A stretch of 6,999 nucleotides of DNA from Hyphomicrobiales bacterium (lineage in GTDB: Bacteria > Pseudomonadota > Alphaproteobacteria > Rhizobiales > Aestuariivirgaceae). Under the pieces are notes generated by a model. That model did not search any database and was not told the origin of the DNA. It saw nothing but the letters and a program-made list of their open reading frames with translations. The stretch spans positions 1 through 6,999 of the forward strand of contig PLXI01000180.1 of NCBI GenBank assembly GCA_003151375.1, in the 5' to 3' direction. Made by a program: the position numbers and the translations under genes. This document shows, piece after piece, positions 1-6,042 of this stretch (position 1 is the first letter of the stretch; each line of letters starts with the position of its first letter).

Positions 1-752
1 GGCACTTCGCCCTTGATGATCTTGCGAGCCAAGCCTTCAGCTATAGCGGTTTTGCCAACACCTGGATCACCCACAAACAATGGATTGTTTTTGGTGCGGC
101 GGCAAAGGATTTGGATGGTGCGATTAACCTCATTCATCCGGCCAATCAGCGGATCAATTTTGCCTTCGCCGGCCTTTTTGTTAAGGTCAGTGCAATAGGC
201 ATCCAAAGCGGATTCTTTTTGCTTGCCAGTTTTCCCTGGGGAATGTGGTTCCTCGCCAGTGGCTTCGCGCTCTTCTTCGGTTCCGCGCACTGCACGAGAG
301 GTGGAAGCACCTGGCGTTTTGGCTATGCCATGCGAGATAAAATTCACCGCGTCATAACGTGTCATGTCCTGTTCTTGCAGGAAGTAAGCGGCATGGCTTT
401 CGCGCTCAGCAAAAATGGCCACCAGAACATTGGCTCCGGTAACTTCCTCGCGACCCGACGATTGAACATGAATCACCGCGCGTTGGATCACGCGCTGGAA
501 TGATGCAGTGGGTTTGGCTTCGCTCACGCTGTCGGTGACAAGATTTGAGAGTTCATTGTCAATATAATCTTCGAGGCTGTCTTTGAGCTCCTCAACGTCA
601 ACACCACAAGCTTTCATCACGCCAAGGGCATCTTCATCATCAGTCAAAGACAATAAAAGGTGTTCCAACGTGGCCAATTCCTGACGACGATGGGCAGCAA
701 GCGACAATGCGCGGTGGAGGGCCTTTTCAAGACTACGGGAAAAGCTTGGCAC
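1..752 (-). CDS. clpA: ATP-dependent Clp protease ATP-binding subunit ClpA (N-terminal part, cut by window edge)
   Basis: ClpA is the cytoplasmic AAA+ unfoldase that threads substrates into the ClpP peptidase and receives N-degron substrates from ClpS. The window holds the first 250 codons; the rest lies beyond position 1. Residues 1 to about 140 form the double Clp N domain, opening with MPSFSRSLEKAL and containing the typical TLEHLLL helix (residues 28-34). A charged, probably flexible linker covers about 145-180. The first AAA+ module follows: DPLIGR at 200-205 and Walker A GDPGVGKT at 228-235, with K234 and T235 as the nucleotide-binding residues. I chose the GTG at 752-750 because related ClpA proteins begin MPSFS. 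An AGGAG lies 11 nt upstream, which is rather far. An in-frame GTG at 761-759 is only 2 nt from AGGAG and would add three residues. It lies 75 nt downstream of clpS and is probably co-transcribed with it. Family assignment is very secure. Confidence 0.97.
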   Translation of the reverse strand, partial: MPSFSRSLEKALHRALSLAAHRRQELATLEHLLLSLTDDEDALGVMKACGVDVEELKDSLEDYIDNELSNLVTDSVSEAKPTASFQRVIQRAVIHVQSSGREEVTGANVLVAIFAERESHAAYFLQEQDMTRYDAVNFISHGIAKTPGASTSRAVRGTEEEREATGEEPHSPGKTGKQKESALDAYCTDLNKKAGEGKIDPLIGRMNEVNRTIQILCRRTKNNPLFVGDPGVGKTAIAEGLARKIIKGEV

Positions 753-763
753 GGTGAACACAT

Positions 764-768
764 CTCCT
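764..768 (-). promoter_or_regulatory. Shine-Dalgarno candidate for clpA
   Basis: On the minus strand AGGAG occupies 768-764. It is the only good ribosome-binding sequence before clpA. The distance to the preferred GTG (752) is 11 nt and to the alternative GTG (761) is 2 nt, so neither is ideal. An out-of-frame ATG directly abuts the AGGAG (763-761) but is too close to be used. Protein homology favours the 752 start. Confidence 0.55.
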
Positions 769-792
769 GTTTGGGCACTATATAGGTAACAA

Positions 793-814
793 ATGGGGTT
801 TGGGGAGTCCCCAT
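793..814 (-). repeat. Overlapping inverted repeats in the clpS-clpA spacer
   Basis: Positions 801-813 read TGGGGAGTCCCCA, a perfect 6-bp inverted repeat around one central base. The same CCCCAT arm (809-814) is also complementary to ATGGGG at 793-798. In the minus-strand transcript ATGGGG can therefore pair either with the close CCCC (5 bp, 3-nt loop) or with the distant CCCCAT (6 bp, 10-nt loop), but not both. The element starts 14 nt after the clpS stop and no T-run follows, so it is not a standard intrinsic terminator. It could stabilise an mRNA end, attenuate read-through into clpA, or bind a dimeric regulator; nothing here decides between these. Confidence 0.45.
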
Positions 815-827
815 CCACAAAGTTAAT

Positions 828-1154
828 TTAGGCTGGTTCCAGTGTACATTGCAGCGGGTGGCCGTTTTCACGCGCCGAATCCATCACTTGGGAAACTTTG
901 GTTTCTGCTACGTCAAAAGTATAGACGCCGCAGATGCCCACCCCCTTTTGGTGAACATGCAGCATGATGGTGTAAGCATCCTCTGTGCCCTTGTTGAAAA
1001 TTTGTTCCAACACCTGCACCACAAATTCCATGGGTGTGTAGTCATCATTTAACAGAAGCACCTTGTAGGGTGTGGGCTTCTGAGTTTTTGGTCGGGTGCG
1101 GGTGATGACGTTGGTTTCGCCATCATCGCCGCGCCTGGTTGGTGATTTTGTCAT
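828..1154 (-). CDS. clpS: ATP-dependent Clp protease adaptor protein ClpS
   Basis: ClpS is the N-recognin that binds proteins with bulky hydrophobic N-terminal residues and delivers them to ClpA-ClpP. The product is 108 residues, normal for the family. A disordered N-terminal extension (about 1-28) precedes the folded core. The specificity pocket is intact: NDDYTPMEF at 36-44 (N36, D37 and M42 correspond to E. coli N34, D35 and M40) and the MLHVH motif with H68, equivalent to E. coli H66. The ClpA-contacting AETKV segment is at 83-87, and the C-terminus has the usual HPLQCTLE. The start is well fixed: the ATG at 1154-1152 follows an in-frame TAA only six codons upstream with no start codon between, and later starts would delete the conserved ITRTRPKT region. 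No properly spaced Shine-Dalgarno exists; a promoter is placed for a leaderless transcript (see 1161-1189). The clpA gene follows on the same strand, the classic pairing. Confidence 0.97.
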   Translation of the reverse strand: MTKSPTRRGDDGETNVITRTRPKTQKPTPYKVLLLNDDYTPMEFVVQVLEQIFNKGTEDAYTIMLHVHQKGVGICGVYTFDVAETKVSQVMDSARENGHPLQCTLEPA

Positions 1155-1160
1155 CCGCCT

Positions 1161-1189
1161 ATTATAGGTATTACGGGAATCGAATTCAA
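1161..1189 (-). promoter_or_regulatory. Sigma-70-type promoter for clpS, predicted leaderless
   Basis: On the minus strand the -35 hexamer TTGAAT (1189-1184, four of six consensus bases) is followed by an exact 17-nt spacer and a perfect -10 TATAAT (1166-1161). Counting seven bases past the -10 puts the predicted transcription start at 1154, the A of the clpS ATG. The six bases between the -10 and the ATG are AGGCGG, which would not be in the mRNA. The hexamers and spacing are seen directly; the start point is inferred from standard promoter geometry. Confidence 0.7.
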
Positions 1190-1210
1190 ATCGGATATTC
1201 TCTAGTTGTG

Positions 1211-1259
1211 ACGGGTTTTAGACACAATCAAAGCAGCCAAACCCGTTAAAAGACTGCTT
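1211..1259 (-). repeat. Interlocked inverted repeats downstream of parE
   Basis: Two inverted repeats overlap. One pairs ACGGGTTT (1211-1218) with AAACCCGT (1239-1246), a perfect 8-bp match with a 20-nt loop. The other pairs AAGCAG (1231-1236) with CTGCTT (1254-1259), extendable on the minus-strand RNA to 8 pairs including one G-U. The arms alternate, so the hairpins are either mutually exclusive or form a pseudoknot. The element begins 28 nt after the parE stop on the transcribed strand. No T-run follows either stem, so it is not a clear intrinsic terminator, though a parE 3'-end role is the simplest reading. Confidence 0.5.
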
Positions 1260-1286
1260 CGCGCCTAAGGATTCACCAGCAAAGAC

Positions 1287-3314
1287 TTAGATATCAAGCC
1301 CGGCGTCAGAAACAAACTGAGCGCGTTGGCTGATAAAGTTGAAGCGCTCTTCGGGTTTGTTTCCCATGAGCTGCTCCACAGTGAGTGCCGTGGCCGCCTT
1401 TTGGGCATCAACTGTGGTTACCCGCAATAGCAGACGTTTTGCAGGATCCATGGTGGTTTCTTTGAGTTGGGCGGCCATCATCTCGCCCAGTCCTTTGAAG
1501 CGACCCACTTCAATTTTAGATCGTCCACCCAAAGTTTCCAGCAACCTGTCGCGTTCTGCCTCATCTCGTGCGTAGTGGGTTTTGCCACCTTGGGTAAGGC
1601 GGAAAAGCGGCGGCACAGCAAGATATAAATGTCCTTGCTCAATCACCTCAGGCAGTTGGCGGTAAAAGAACGTCATCAATAATGAGGCGATATGTGCACC
1701 GTCCACGTCAGCATCCGTCATGATGATGATCTTGTCATAGCGCAGATCGTCTTCGCGGTAAGATGTGCCCATTCCACAGCCTAAGGCTTGAACTAAATCG
1801 CCAATTTGTTGGTTGGCAGTCAACTTGTCTTTGCCAGCGTTGGCAACATTAAGAATTTTACCACGCAAAGGAAGCACCGCTTGGTTTTCACGATTGCGCG
1901 CTTGTTTGGCCGAACCACCGGCGGAATCACCTTCAACGATAAATAACTCAGAGCCTTCAGCCAAAGTTGCCGAACAATCCGCCAATTTGCCGGGAAGGCG
2001 CAATTTGCGAACCGCAGTTTTGCGCCCCACCTCTTTTTCTTGGCGGCGGCGCAGGCGTTCTTCGGCACGATCAATGATCCAGCTAAGCAACTTGTCGGCT
2101 TGGGCTGGGTGGCCAGATAGCCAATGATCAAAATGGTCACGCACCGCCTGCTCAACAATGCGAGTGGCCTCTAAACTAGCGAGTTTGTCTTTGGTCTGGC
2201 CCTGAAATTCGGGATCGCGAATGAAGACCGAAAGCATTGCGCCAGATTGCACCATCACATCATCAGCCGTGATCACATTAGCGCGTTTATTGCCTGCAAG
2301 TTCTGCATAATCTTTTAGTGAACGCAGCAGCGCATAGCGAAAGCCAGTTTCGTGCGTGCCCCCATCCGGCGTTGGAATGGTATTGCAGTATGAGGACATG
2401 AAACCATCATCGCCACCAAACCAAGCCACAGCCCATTCAACTGTGCCATGACTGCCATCCTTTTCCACGCGACCAGAAAAAATGTCATCCACCACGCGTG
2501 TATGGCCTTCAAGACTCTCTTCAAGGAAATCCTTGAGTCCACCTGGAAAGTGAAGCACAGCTTCATCTGGTGTATCTTTGTCTTTGATTAGACTTTTGTC
2601 ACAATGCCAACGGATTTCAACGCCGCCGAAGAGATAAGATTTTGAACGCGACATTTTGTAAAGGCGCGAGGGATTAAAAAGCGTGTTGCCTTTGCCGAAA
2701 ATCTGTTCATCTGGTTTGAACTTCACCATTGTGCCGCGACGGCCAGACACTTTGCCCAGCTCTTGTAATTTGCCGTCCGGCTTGCCGCGCCGAAATTCTT
2801 GACGGTAAAGCTGCTGGCCGCGCGCCACTTCCACTATCACATGTTCGGAAAGTGCGTTGACCACTGAAACGCCAACACCATGAAGGCCGCCGGAAGTTTC
2901 ATAAGCGCCACTATCAAATTTACCGCCGGCGTGAAGCACCGTCATAATAACTTCAAGGGCGGATTTATCCTTGAACTTGGGATGTGGATCAACGGGCATG
3001 CCGCGGCCATTATCGGTGACGGCAAGATAGCCATCTGCGGTGTAATTAACGTCGATCCAAGTGGCATGGCCAGCCACAGCTTCGTCCATCGCATTGTCCA
3101 GCACCTCAGAGAAAAGATGATGCATGGCTTTTTCATCGGTGCCACCGATATACATACCCGGCCTGCGGCGCACTGGTTCTAGGCCTTCAAGAACCTCAAT
3201 ATCGGCAGCCGTATAGCTCTCTTCGCCGCGCGCTTTGGCTCTGAGCTTGGGCGTTGGCTTTGGCGCATCTTGCAGATTACCGAACAGATTTTCGTTATTT
3301 GGTGGTTTGGCCAT
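1287..3314 (-). CDS. parE: DNA topoisomerase IV subunit B (ParE)
   Basis: ParE is the ATPase subunit that pairs with ParC to decatenate replicated chromosomes and relax supercoils. The 675-residue product has the full type IIA order. The GHKL ATPase domain carries catalytic-base E70 and Mg-binding N74 in SEVLDNAMDEA, D101 in TDNGRGMP, and the glycine lid SGGLHGVGVSVVNAL (141-155). The transducer domain has the QTKDKL loop (373-378) with the ATP-sensing lysine K375. The TOPRIM domain has EGDSAGG (461-467, E461) and the metal site TDADVDGAH (533-541, D534, D536). The tail includes RFKGLGEM (605-612). The PLRGKILNV segment (482-490) marks the quinolone-pocket region and looks wild type. Length and the N-terminal MAKPP...LF opening fit alphaproteobacterial ParE; GyrB is usually about 800 residues, so GyrB is unlikely. 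A modest AAGG lies 4 nt before the ATG. It is divergent from hss and co-directional with clpS, 132 nt upstream of it. Confidence 0.95.
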   Translation of the reverse strand: MAKPPNNENLFGNLQDAPKPTPKLRAKARGEESYTAADIEVLEGLEPVRRRPGMYIGGTDEKAMHHLFSEVLDNAMDEAVAGHATWIDVNYTADGYLAVTDNGRGMPVDPHPKFKDKSALEVIMTVLHAGGKFDSGAYETSGGLHGVGVSVVNALSEHVIVEVARGQQLYRQEFRRGKPDGKLQELGKVSGRRGTMVKFKPDEQIFGKGNTLFNPSRLYKMSRSKSYLFGGVEIRWHCDKSLIKDKDTPDEAVLHFPGGLKDFLEESLEGHTRVVDDIFSGRVEKDGSHGTVEWAVAWFGGDDGFMSSYCNTIPTPDGGTHETGFRYALLRSLKDYAELAGNKRANVITADDVMVQSGAMLSVFIRDPEFQGQTKDKLASLEATRIVEQAVRDHFDHWLSGHPAQADKLLSWIIDRAEERLRRRQEKEVGRKTAVRKLRLPGKLADCSATLAEGSELFIVEGDSAGGSAKQARNRENQAVLPLRGKILNVANAGKDKLTANQQIGDLVQALGCGMGTSYREDDLRYDKIIIMTDADVDGAHIASLLMTFFYRQLPEVIEQGHLYLAVPPLFRLTQGGKTHYARDEAERDRLLETLGGRSKIEVGRFKGLGEMMAAQLKETTMDPAKRLLLRVTTVDAQKAATALTVEQLMGNKPEERFNFISQRAQFVSDAGLDI

Positions 3315-3438
3315 GGAACCTTAATGCTTTCAAACTCGAATCATCGCCCCACAATGCCAGCGCAAGGCTGCAAAAGCCACTTTGCATTGAACGACTTTAT
3401 CAGTAAGGAATTTTTTTTGATCTGGGAGTGGGTAGATA
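3315..3438. promoter_or_regulatory. Divergent intergenic region between parE and hss
   Basis: This 124-nt spacer must hold the promoters of both parE (leftward) and hss (rightward). I could not find a convincing -35/-10 pair for either direction. A run of eight T (3411-3418) lies 20 nt before the hss ATG, and GGGAG (3424-3428) is 10 nt from it, a usable Shine-Dalgarno. On the other side AAGG precedes parE by 4 nt. The small inverted repeat GGCT/AGCC (3366-3378) is too short to interpret. The regulatory role is inferred from the divergent arrangement. Confidence 0.4.
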
Positions 3439-4866
3439 ATGGCGCAACACGAGGAATATGCTGCATGGCGGGGGCCCATCGTTATGGTGGGATTTGGCTC
3501 TATCGGCCGTGGCACGTTACCACTCATCTTGCGCCATATCGCATGCGCGCCAACACAGATCACAGTGATTGATCCATTAGACGATGGTGAAGCGCTGACC
3601 GAGCTCTATGGCGTTAAGTTCAAACAACTTGGCTTAACTCCAGCGAACTACCGCAAGGAAATGGCCAAGCTTTTGAAGGGCGATAGACAAGCCTTGATCG
3701 TGAATGTTTCAGTTGATGTGGATAGTCTGTCGATGATGAAACTGGCCCGCAAGCACGGCGCACTTTACATTGATACCGTGTTGGAGCCATGGCCTGGCTT
3801 TTATTATAACACCAAAGTGAGCAACTCAGGCCGCACCAATTATGCTTTGCGTGAACGCATGCTGGCAACCAAGCGCAAATTGGGCAAAGGGCCCACCGCA
3901 GTTTCCTGCTGTGGGGCAAACCCCGGAATGGTGTCTTGGCTGGTCAAGCAAGCTTTGCTCAACCTTGCCGCTGAAGGCCGCAAAAAGGCGCCAGTGCCCA
4001 AGACGCGTGAAGGCTGGGCGGCGCTGGCGCGAAAATTGGGCGTGCAAGGCATTCACATTGCTGAACGTGATACCCAAGAAACCAACATTCCAAAGCCGCT
4101 GGGCACTTTCGTCAACACCTGGTCAGTGGAAGGATTTATTTCAGAAGGCAAACAGCCTGCTGAATTGGGCTGGGGGACGCATGAGAAAAAGCTGCCCAAA
4201 ATTGGCCGTCGTCACCGCTTTGGTACAAAGGCCGCGATCTATCTTGAAAGTGCTGGTGGCAACACACGCGTGCGCTCTTGGGTGCCACATATCGGGCCCC
4301 AGTATGGTTTTCTTGTCACCCACAATGAAGCAATATCGATCTCGGACTATTACACCGTAGAAAGAGAAGGCAGGCCCGTTTACCGACCCACTTGCCACTA
4401 CGCGTATCATCCGTGCAATGATGCCGTACTCAGCCTGCACGAACTGTTTGGCAATGGCGGAAAGCATCCAAAACAGCAGCATATTCTTTCTCCGGACGAG
4501 ATTGTTGACGGCGCTGATCTGCTTGGTGTTTTGCTTTATGGGCACAAGCGCAATGCTTATTGGTATGGTTCAGAACTCACCATGGAACAAACCCGCAAGC
4601 TCGCACCGCATCAATCTGCAACTGGCATGCAAGTGACTTCGGCAGTTCTGGCTGGCGTCATCTGGGCGATTGAAAACCCCATGGCCGGGATTGTTGAAGC
4701 CGATGAAATGGATTTCAAACGCTGCCTTGAGGTGCAAATGCCTTACCTTGGCGATGTGAATGGTTATTTCACTGACTGGACACCACTTGATTCACTCGAT
4801 ACGTTTTTTGATCGAAAGGGTGATACCAAAGACCCTTGGCAGTTTTCTAACATTCTGGTGACTTAG
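3439..4866 (+). CDS. hss: Homospermidine synthase
   Basis: This NAD-dependent cytoplasmic enzyme (EC 2.5.1.44) oxidises putrescine and transfers the aminobutyl group to a second putrescine, giving homospermidine; spermidine can also act as donor. The 475-residue product matches the about 477-residue Blastochloris viridis enzyme. The Rossmann NAD site GFGSIGRG is at 18-25, with VIDP at 43-46. Residues I recall as lining the active site in the B. viridis structure are all present, displaced by one position: D93, N161 (in CCGANPGM), E209, W228, E236 and H295. The ATG at 3439 has GGGAG 10 nt upstream and gives an N-terminus that aligns with the family, so the start is reasonable. The gene stands alone: no ornithine decarboxylase or other polyamine gene is visible. 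It diverges from parE and converges on the YbjQ-repeat gene with 11 nt between the stops. Confidence 0.95.
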   Translation: MAQHEEYAAWRGPIVMVGFGSIGRGTLPLILRHIACAPTQITVIDPLDDGEALTELYGVKFKQLGLTPANYRKEMAKLLKGDRQALIVNVSVDVDSLSMMKLARKHGALYIDTVLEPWPGFYYNTKVSNSGRTNYALRERMLATKRKLGKGPTAVSCCGANPGMVSWLVKQALLNLAAEGRKKAPVPKTREGWAALARKLGVQGIHIAERDTQETNIPKPLGTFVNTWSVEGFISEGKQPAELGWGTHEKKLPKIGRRHRFGTKAAIYLESAGGNTRVRSWVPHIGPQYGFLVTHNEAISISDYYTVEREGRPVYRPTCHYAYHPCNDAVLSLHELFGNGGKHPKQQHILSPDEIVDGADLLGVLLYGHKRNAYWYGSELTMEQTRKLAPHQSATGMQVTSAVLAGVIWAIENPMAGIVEADEMDFKRCLEVQMPYLGDVNGYFTDWTPLDSLDTFFDRKGDTKDPWQFSNILVT

Positions 4867-4869
4867 GAC

Positions 4870-4886
4870 GAGCAAGCTCAGGTTTT
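4870..4886. terminator. Possible weak terminator between convergent genes
   Basis: GAGC (4870-4873) and GCTC (4876-4879) form a 4-bp inverted repeat with a 2-nt spacer. It is followed on the plus strand by AGG and TTTT (4883-4886). It sits between the convergent stops of hss and the YbjQ-repeat gene, and its right arm overlaps the latter's stop codon. The stem is short and the loop too tight for a strong terminator, so this is only a candidate. Confidence 0.2.
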
Positions 4887-5996
4887 ACGGTCAAGGGAGA
4901 AGCCAAAGTCGCCATCAAGCCAAGTATCTTTTTCAGACACCATGGCATGTACCGGAAGCGCTTGGCTGAGTGTGGCCATGCCCTTTTGTTTGGTGATGGC
5001 GGTGCCAATTGCCATAAATTCAACCAGGCCTGATCCAATTTCTTGAATGTAGGTTTTCACCCCAACGACATCCTCGGCACCGAGGCCGTCAGCCTCAGTT
5101 TTGATGCGGTCGATGGCAATTTCGCGGGCATCGTGGATCAAGGTGGTCAATTCGTTCACCTCGCCTTTGGCGAAAGATTTAAACGCTGCCATGAATCCAC
5201 CAACAAATCCCAACGAATAAATCGACGTGGACATAAGAAGTTTAACCGGAGCATAGCCCAGATTGGCCATGGCCCACAGCTCTTCACCTGTAAGATCACT
5301 TGTCACTGGGTTTTGATCAGCGGTGCTGGGTAAAGCAGAATTACGTGCCGCAGTTCCGGTCATTACCATTTCATGTAAACCCGCCCATGGAAGAATAGTG
5401 GTGCGGATACCAATTACGGCATTGGCTTTGTCATTGCGCGCTTGGGCTGCAATCCGCTCCAGCGCGTGATGTCGGGTATGGTTGAACACATCAGAATATT
5501 CTTTGATCTCACCACGCCCCAAGGTTTTCAATGCACCAAGGAAACCTCCGCCAACGCCCATCGAATAAGCAATGTTACCGAAAGCATGTGAGATCGGTTG
5601 GAAGCCAGCGTCCATGTGGCAATAAAGTTCTTGGGCACTGCCTGCGCTGCTAAAAAAGCCATCACCGCCTGAATTATTATGTACACATGAGCCTACGAAA
5701 AGAAACTCGGTGCTACCCTGAAAATTGCGCAATTCTCCCGACACGCCAGCAATGCCAGATGCACCTTCACGCTTGGCTTCAGTGACCATGCGGTTGAAAG
5801 CATTGATACGTCCTTCCTCAATTGCTTGGGTGACTTGCGGAACCTCTCCGCCGAGAAGATTGCGAACCCCTGCGCCAATGCCGCCGAGAAAGCCCATGGA
5901 GTTGACACTATTGCCCACTACAAGTTCCCCAGCGCTATAGCCTTTCAGCGCCATGCAATAAATTTCATTACCAGAAAGACCGGTCACTTTGACCAT
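4878..5996 (-). CDS. Triple YbjQ-domain (UPF0145, putative heavy-metal-binding) protein
   Basis: The 372-residue product consists of three tandem copies of the YbjQ fold (Pfam YbjQ_1/UPF0145, historically called putative heavy-metal-binding; biochemical role unknown). Copies cover about 6-106, 117-219 and 236-336. Each repeats the same landmarks: SMGFLGG (33-39), SMGVGGG (145-151) and SLGFVGG (261-267), then GEV/GEI at 50-52, 162-164 and 278-280. Each then has an A-rich helix (NAFNRMVTEA, HALERIAAQA, IAIDRIKTEA), a GA/KA...V/A-G strand, and a last strand ending near GS or GTA. Copy spacing is 112 and 116 residues. C14 and C126 occupy equivalent positions; the third copy has A242. No signal peptide or clear membrane helix is seen, so it is probably cytoplasmic. 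The start is the ATG at 5996: AAGGAG lies 6 nt upstream, whereas the in-frame TTG at 6011 lies upstream of that AAGGAG. It converges on hss and diverges from the YejA-like gene. Function is not known. Confidence 0.85.
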   Translation of the reverse strand: MVKVTGLSGNEIYCMALKGYSAGELVVGNSVNSMGFLGGIGAGVRNLLGGEVPQVTQAIEEGRINAFNRMVTEAKREGASGIAGVSGELRNFQGSTEFLFVGSCVHNNSGGDGFFSSAGSAQELYCHMDAGFQPISHAFGNIAYSMGVGGGFLGALKTLGRGEIKEYSDVFNHTRHHALERIAAQARNDKANAVIGIRTTILPWAGLHEMVMTGTAARNSALPSTADQNPVTSDLTGEELWAMANLGYAPVKLLMSTSIYSLGFVGGFMAAFKSFAKGEVNELTTLIHDAREIAIDRIKTEADGLGAEDVVGVKTYIQEIGSGLVEFMAIGTAITKQKGMATLSQALPVHAMVSEKDTWLDGDFGFSLDRKT

Positions 5997-6002
5997 GGAA
6001 GT

Positions 6003-6008
6003 CTCCTT
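6003..6008 (-). promoter_or_regulatory. Shine-Dalgarno that fixes the YbjQ-repeat gene start
   Basis: On the minus strand AAGGAG occupies 6008-6003, 6 nt before the ATG at 5996-5994. This near-consensus site would itself be translated if the longer TTG start at 6011 were used, so it decides in favour of the shorter, 372-residue protein. Confidence 0.85.
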
Positions 6009-6030
6009 CAAGAGGTTGGCTTATGAGGTT

Positions 6031-6038
6031 AGTATAAA
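6031..6038. promoter_or_regulatory. Overlapping divergent -10-like elements
   Basis: The octamer AGTATAAA contains TATAAA on the plus strand (6033-6038) and TATACT on the minus strand (6036-6031). The first is 4 nt before the YejA-like ATG, which would give a leaderless or nearly leaderless mRNA. The second would start the YbjQ-repeat mRNA near 6024, leaving a leader of about 28 nt that includes the AAGGAG. Neither has a good -35 at 16-18 nt, so both are tentative. Confidence 0.35.
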
Positions 6039-6042
6039 CGGC

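Noticed and set aside
111..503. 130-codon open frame on the plus strand
   Set aside because: It is antisense to clpA, whose reading frame is clear and conserved; the translated peptide resembles no family I know.
644..871. 75-codon minus-strand frame spanning the clpS end and clpA start
   Set aside because: It overlaps both real genes in another frame, and its only well-placed internal ATG (763) abuts the Shine-Dalgarno.
1287..3314. GyrB instead of ParE
   Set aside because: The 675-residue length lacks the insertion of about 170 residues found in many proteobacterial GyrB, and the N-terminus and TOPRIM flanks read as ParE.
3366..3378. GGCT-5 nt-AGCC hairpin in the parE-hss spacer
   Set aside because: Only four base pairs with no supporting context; expected by chance.
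3270..3572. Open frames on both strands across the parE-hss spacer
   Set aside because: They run into the strongly supported parE and hss coding regions in the wrong frame and have no family features or ribosome sites.
3842..4360. 172-codon plus-strand frame inside hss
   Set aside because: It is a shifted-frame shadow of hss, which keeps all catalytic residues; the peptide has no recognisable domain.
5997..6011. Longer TTG-initiated form of the YbjQ-array protein
   Set aside because: The TTG lies upstream of the AAGGAG that is ideally placed for the ATG at 5996, and the added residues MKETS would encode the ribosome site itself.
6023..6037. Four-codon mini-ORF (ATG AGG TTA GTA TAA) before the YejA-like gene, possible leader peptide
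   Set aside because: It is very short, has no ribosome-binding sequence of its own, and may not even be transcribed if the TATAAA at 6033 is the -10.
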